Positions 31,277-35,559 of a DNA stretch of 35,559 nucleotides are shown here, in pieces (positions within the stretch are counted from its first letter, which is position 1; the number at the start of each line of letters is the position of its first letter). The notes beneath the pieces were generated by a model. It did no database searches, was not told where the DNA came from, and worked only from the letters and a program-made list of their open reading frames with translations. The DNA comes from Blakeslea trispora (lineage: Eukaryota > Mucoromycota > Mucoromycetes > Mucorales > Choanephoraceae). Location of the stretch: NCBI GenBank assembly GCA_025331445.1, contig JAIWNE010000198.1, forward strand, positions 1 through 35,559. Direction: 5' to 3'. Position numbers and translations under genes: made by a program.

Positions 31277-31552
31277 CTGAGGATCTCATGCAATTCTGGG
31301 AGAATTCATTTCGACCTCAGAATAATATCTTTTTAAAAGTTAAAATTCTGTCATACGGTTTCTGTAAATTTTATGACTATGACAAAATCAAAATTTAGTC
31401 ATATTTACATACTACCGAGAGTTGGTGGAGCCAAATCGTATGACAAAATCGAGGTTATGACAAAATCAAGTATGACAAAATCGAGGTCTGACTGTATAAA
31501 GGGACACATTTAGGAGTCCTGATTTTGATCCATTAAATACATTTTTAAAAAG

Positions 31553-32748
31553 ATGAGCCAAGAAACTTATTACTCTGTTAACACTACTGCACCCGTTGCT
31601 TTGACTTCTGAAAACCGTGAGTAGTACCTTGATGATTTCCATTTGTCTGAATTTGCTCCTCACAATTTCTTATAGCATCTCAAGTACCAGTAGCTCAACG
31701 TGCTACCAAGAGAGGTCCATACAAAAAAATGACAGAAGAAATCTGGAAGTTGTTTATTTCTCATTATGTTGCAAGTGGAAAGAACGTCTCTGAATCAGCT
31801 AAGGCCATTGGCTTCTCAACTTCTACCATGAGCGACTATGTCAAGCGTTGCGAAGAAACTGATGATTGGGGGATGCCAACTTTAAAGTTTCGAGGAAGAA
31901 CTGCACCTCCAACCATCAAAGAAAGACACAGCATCTTCATCGAAAGCCTTTTGGAAAACCGAGCGGACATCACTCTTAGGGACATAAGTCTTCAACTTAA
32001 GGATGTATTTCCAGAGGATTCCGCCAGGCCACTTAGCACCTCAGCAGTTTCCAGATTCGTGATCAATAAGCTCGACTTCACTTTGAAAAAGTCTCAAATA
32101 TACCCTGTTAGAAGAGACTTCCAGGAGATCCGAGACAAGCGACGTGAATACTGTACAAAGATCAACGAAGAGCAACAAGTATGGTATTTGCAGAATTGCA
32201 TTTTTGTCGATGAAACTGGGTTCAACTTGCATATCAACCGTACCCAAGCCAGAACAAAGCGTGGTGCTCCTGCAAGAATAAAGGTGGACACTTCTTCAAA
32301 AGGACGAAACCTCACTGTCTTTGCCGCAATGAGCCACGCTGGTTTAGAGATCTCAGCTTGCCATTGTAATCGAGGTACAACCAGGTCAGAGCAGTTCGAG
32401 GATTTCATCAACGTCTTGATCAGGCACATGAATCAACGAGGTTTAAATGGATATTATGTGATCTTTGACAATGCTCCTATTCATAGCACAAGCGCTATGA
32501 ATAAGCTAACTGATGCAGGATACCATCCTCTAAAGCTTCCACCATGGTCTCCTTTCTTGAACCCCATTGAAGAACTCTTTTCAAAGCTGAAGCACAACGT
32601 CAAGAAGCACCAATTGCGGCATCATGATGAGCTGCTTCAGAGAATTAGAGAATCCGCTTCTCTAATTATATCTGATGACTGTAAAGGATGGGTTAGACAT
32701 TCCCTTACTTTTTTTGCCAGATGTATCCGTGAAGAAGAAACGCTGTAA
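31553..32748 (+). CDS. Tc1-like DDE transposase, two exons, apparently intact
   Basis: Exon 1 is 31553-31616 (ATG, 21 codons plus one base) and exon 2 is 31676-32748; joined they encode 378 residues. The 59-nt intron (31617-31675) starts GTGAGT and ends TTATAG, and removing it joins the frames (EN|PSQVPVAQR). The N-terminal region has a helix-turn-helix (KNVSESAKAIGFSTSTMSDY). The DDE domain has Asp of FVDETGF (about residue 200), Asp of FDNAPIHS (about 286) and Glu of FLNPIEELF (about 320); 33 residues lie between the last two. A TATAAA at 31495-31500 lies about 55 bp upstream of the ATG, at the junction with the inserted element. The start at 31553 was chosen because it adds a conserved-looking basic leader. 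No disabling mutation was seen. Confidence 0.87.
31617..31675 (+). other. Spliceosomal intron of the Tc1-like transposase (59 nt)
   Basis: The donor is gtgagt and the acceptor ttatag, in phase 1. Both the length and the consensus fit fungal introns. Without splicing, exon 1 runs into a stop within the intron (TAG shortly after the donor). Confidence 0.75.
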
Positions 32749-32824
32749 ATAAATTTGATTATAAAAAGAAACTGCTTTTGTTGCATTTGACTACTGTCTT
32801 GATTTTATTTATTGAAAGACTATA

Positions 32825-32934
32825 ATACACCTTAACGAAATTAACGGTACCTAAAAACGAAATCTATGGTGCACATTTCCGAAATCTATTTGGCCAAAAA
32901 ATGAATTTTTTGGGCCAATTTCCGAATTCTAAGT
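32825..32934. repeat. Right TIR of the outer Tc1-like transposon
   Basis: About 110 bp, the inverted counterpart of 26065-26205, ending ccgaattctaagt next to the TA target. Confidence 0.88.
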
Positions 32935-33360
32935 TAAGAACCAGTAGGTTTTTTTTAATTTCTTTTGTGTCCTTTCCGTTTGCTATAGATCATCTCTCGC
33001 CTTTCTATACTTTCTTTTCCTGATCTTATTCATTGACTACCTGAGTTCTTCAGAGACGTCTCTTACTCGCAAATGTATTCAATCAGAACCATACAAGGTT
33101 GTATCAGCATCGACATTCTCAATCACCTAAACGCTCACACACACACACACATACATTCATACATACTTGGATATAACTCAAAGAGTCATCCTGGATCCAG
33201 ATAAGAATATAGAAGGTGGTAAACCAGACTCAGCCGGAGTACTGTGTCTATCTTGTTGCAGAAGATCCAGTCTGATCGGATTAGCTTTACAACCCTTCGA
33301 TCCATTCTAACTATGTACTTGTGTAATTTACTTGTGTTCATTTCTTTTCTTTTCTGCTTT

Positions 33361-33460
33361 ACTCTGCTCTACCCTGCTCTACCCTGCTCTACCCTGCTCT
33401 ACCCTGCTCTACCCTGCTCTACCCTGCTCTACCCTGCTCTACCCTGCTCTACTCTGCTCT
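33361..33460. repeat. 10-bp tandem repeat ACCCTGCTCT, 10 units
   Basis: Eight perfect units accctgctct (33371-33450) are flanked on both sides by a variant unit actctgctct. The sequence is C/T-rich. Confidence 0.95.
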
Positions 33461-34016
33461 CACTTTTTGCTTTGCTTCGTTGTCTGTGTTCTTTGATTCT
33501 TCTCAGTCCTTTGATGTTGTGGTGGCTTTTCGCTTGGCTTATAGTAGATCCGACTCCTAGTTGCTTGTTCTTCTCTGCCCTCTGCTATTCTACATCTTCA
33601 TCCTTGTCATCCGTCAAACCATCAAACCATCAGACCATCTGATTGTATACCGCCTGTTCCAATGACCAAAGCTGATTTCTAATTGCCAACTTTCACAGAT
33701 AGAGTCAAGCCATCATACATGCCACTCACTGTTTGCAATGCTAGCATTGCTTGGCTCCTAACATATGAACTGCTCACTCTTGCTGCATTGTACAAAATAC
33801 CTGGCTCATTTGGTTCCACTATAGATAAGAAGATGAAACGAAAACGAAGAGCGGCCCATTGCGATCTCAGTGTCTATGACAGCCTATTGTCAAGAACAGA
33901 TACCTTCAGACTTATGATCAGTGACACTAACAACATATCATGACTGATGGCGTTCGAGTGCGCAATCAGCATCAACGAGATCCATAACACAGGTGCTTTT
34001 TCTTGAGCGATGATAA

Positions 34017-34072
34017 TGATGGTGACAGTGATGGTGACAGTGATGGTGACAGTGATGGTGATGGTGATGGTG
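34017..34072. repeat. GATGGTGACAGT / GATGGT tandem repeat
   Basis: Three 12-bp units gatggtgacagt are followed by shorter gatggt units. It is a simple repeat with no coding context established. Confidence 0.9.
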
Positions 34073-35559
34073 TTTTTGCTACTACCTGATTGTCCTGATT
34101 TAGTTGCACCTACACGATTGAATCGTTAATGACCAGAAGAGGCGTGTCTGGTATATAGTTTATACATCGTCAAAGAGATAGAATAATAAAGAGAAACAAA
34201 GCCATAGACGAAAAAAAAAGCTGAAAATACGTTGAGAAAATAGAATTCTAGAGCAATCACTACGGCTGAAGGGGAATAAGCCAGAGGAATACTGTCTTGG
34301 CTTCGTGTCTCTGCCATCACGTTCGGTTGGGTCTCTTTCAACCTTTCAATCTTTCCATCTTTTGTTTTTTCCATCTTTTTCTGTTGTTTGTGTTGATTTT
34401 TCCAGAATCAACCAAGTGATGGCAGCTCAGGCCAGGCACGAAAACTTAGTCGAGTGTTCTGAATAAAACTGGTGGCCGAACTGAAAAGTCAGTGAAAGCG
34501 CGTTGAAGCAAAAGCTGTGTTGAGCACCTTTGAATCTAAGGCCAACAAGCAAAAAGAAAAAATAAGAACAACGAAATTAAAATAAAAATACCACAATGAA
34601 CGCAAGCCTTCTCATTCCTCCGCCAATCAGCTCCATTTGGGAAAGTACTCGGAGTTCTCGCAATTCATTGGATGTTACGCTGCACCAAGTTGAGAGCCAA
34701 CAGCACCTCAAAGTGTTGTGCAACTGATAAATTAGGAACAAATGCAACACAAGATGGGTATGACAAACCAAAAATGAGTCTAAAATCTATTGTGAGGTGC
34801 TACAAAAAATCAGCCGGAACGGAAATGCTGACATTGAACTATTCGGATGTTTATTTTTCCTAGGTAATTTTTTTTTTTTGTTCATTTTACTTTTTTTTTA
34901 TTATTCCTCATTATTCATATTATTTCTTGTTGATGCCGAAGATGACTATTGACTGTTAATAAGTGCTGCTTCTACAGTTCTTGTTTGACACCGAGCTTCT
35001 CTTTTGTGTAGATGCTTTACTCAGGCACAAAACAAGAGACGCGTAGAGCATTGATCATTGCAAAAAAGAGAAAGAAAAGGTAAGTTGCATTGGTAAACAC
35101 AGGTTGATAGAGTCTGGATAGATGCCAGCTTTATTTGTTTTTGTTTGCTTTGGGGTTTATAGCGCTTATGCTCACACTTACACTTACACTTGCTAGTTTA
35201 TCTTTTAGATTGTTGTTTAAAATAAAGGCATGCGCATGCACTTTATTTTTTAGTGGTACCTTTTTTGTTGTTGATGATTCACGCGAGTTTTGGTTGCAAT
35301 CTATTCCGTGGCTCTTATCGTTCTATCGTTTGTTCTTTCGCTCGTTCTTTTGCTCTTCTTTCTTTAGCCCTTACGACAAATAGTTTCAGCCTGCAAAATA
35401 GAATTCTGTATGGAGGTTTAGAGATGTTAGAGAGGAAAAAAAAAGGACATTGAAGCTGTACGTTGCGACAGACAGACAGCCAGACATACAAAACAGAACA
35501 AACAAAATGTCGAGTTGCAAAGCAGAGGATTGGTTTAAGATTGCCCGAGAAAAAAGAGA

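Larger units (their letters stand above)
27021..31323 (-). mobile_element. DIRS-B: DIRS-type retrotransposon nested in the pogo-type element
   Basis: It has the same plan as DIRS-A: gag, reverse transcriptase/RNase H and tyrosine recombinase on the - strand; inverted terminal repeats at 27041-27142 and 31174-31276; and an internal complementary region at 27181-27299. The region reads as the reverse complement of right end ('cctcagaatt') joined to left end ('aaatattag'), which places the boundaries near 27021 and 31323 within a few bases; AAT is shared by both junctions. The proteins are clearly diverged from DIRS-A, so it is a different family. One in-frame TAG interrupts reverse transcriptase. 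Confidence 0.92.
26377..31494. mobile_element. Non-autonomous pogo-type element, split by DIRS-B
   Basis: The ends read CAGTCAGACCTCGATTT (left, 26377) and its reverse complement (right, to 31494), with TA on both sides (26375-26376, 31495-31496). Subterminal copies of tatgacaaaatc occur near both ends. Outside DIRS-B only about 815 bp remain (26377-27020 and 31324-31494), with no recognised transposase. A - strand frame at 26496-26750 and an adjoining one near 26760-26900 translate to protein-like but unrecognised sequence, possibly a captured fragment. Confidence 0.8.
26065..32934. mobile_element. Tc1-like transposon with long TIRs, hosting a nested pair of insertions
   Basis: The left TIR (26065-26205) and right TIR (about 32825-32934) are inverted copies starting acttagaattcggaaattgg. 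TA flanks both (26063-26064 and 32935-32936). The left arm has about 30 bp more than the right, a duplication of the 'ttttttggccaaa' segment. Without the nested insertion (26377-31494 plus TA) the element would be about 1.75 kb. It encodes a spliced DDE transposase at 31553-32748. The well-kept TIRs and ORF indicate a recent element. Confidence 0.9.
32937..35559. other. Right flank without convincing gene
   Basis: The stretch is AT-rich with tandem repeats. A few pieces look exon-like. 33702-33943 is an open frame preceded by a pyrimidine stretch and CAG, with a basic segment KKMKRKRRAA. 34596 starts a 45-codon frame. 35011-35080 starts with ATG after TAG and ends at a perfect 'aggtaagt' donor. 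They cannot be joined into a recognisable protein, so no gene is called. A host gene may begin at or beyond the right edge. Confidence 0.35.

Noticed and set aside
21758..31323. A methyltransferase domain of the type found in some DIRS elements
   Set aside because: I looked between RNase H and recombinase in DIRS-A and DIRS-B and saw no DPPW/DPPY-like motif and no room for the domain.

Overview
The window looks like a repeat-rich (transposon-dense) segment of an early-diverging fungal genome, most plausibly Mucoromycota. The reasons are: an AT-rich composition with homopolymer and microsatellite tracts; a GT-AG intron of only 59 nt; a LINE whose ORF1 carries a Cys-rich finger; several Tc1/pogo-type DNA transposons; and three DIRS-type tyrosine-recombinase retrotransposons. 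The species assignment is inference. No confident host gene, tRNA, rRNA or CRISPR array was seen.

Layout. 1-2190: non-coding, T-rich on its right side, with a 34-bp tandem repeat and a cluster of inverted 11-12-mers. About 2190-7190: a + strand LINE with ORF1 and ORF2 (AP endonuclease, reverse transcriptase, C-terminal zinc knuckle), broken by frameshifts and two in-frame TAG codons. 7190-10740: low-complexity and tandem-repeat DNA. 10746-10899: a small pogo-type MITE. About 10905-12755: a strongly decayed Helitron Rep/helicase remnant (- strand). 12770-14078: a complete Tc1-type transposon with TA flanks and a frameshifted DD34E transposase. 14080-16950: no recognised gene. 16952-17276: a short element with ~95-bp terminal inverted repeats. 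17440-20104: a decayed DIRS copy (DIRS-C, - strand). 20105-21425: nothing recognised.

21427-26017 is a foldback element split by a nearly intact DIRS retrotransposon (DIRS-A, 21758-25978, - strand). 26065-32934 is a Tc1-like transposon with 110-141-bp TIRs and an apparently intact spliced transposase. A non-autonomous pogo-type element (26377-31494) is inserted in it, and another DIRS element (DIRS-B, 27021-31323, - strand) is inserted in that: a three-level nest. 32935-35559 holds tandem repeats and no convincing gene.

The most informative part is the DIRS pair. Both have inverted terminal repeats and an internal complementary region that reads as the reverse complement of the joined element ends, so element boundaries and circle junction can be read at near-base resolution. 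In both, pol lies in the -1 frame relative to gag and the recombinase in the -1 frame relative to RNase H. DIRS-A has a T_TTT_TTT heptamer in the gag zero frame exactly where the pol frame opens, a candidate programmed -1 frameshift site. DIRS-A and DIRS-B each seem to be about one mutation from an intact pol.
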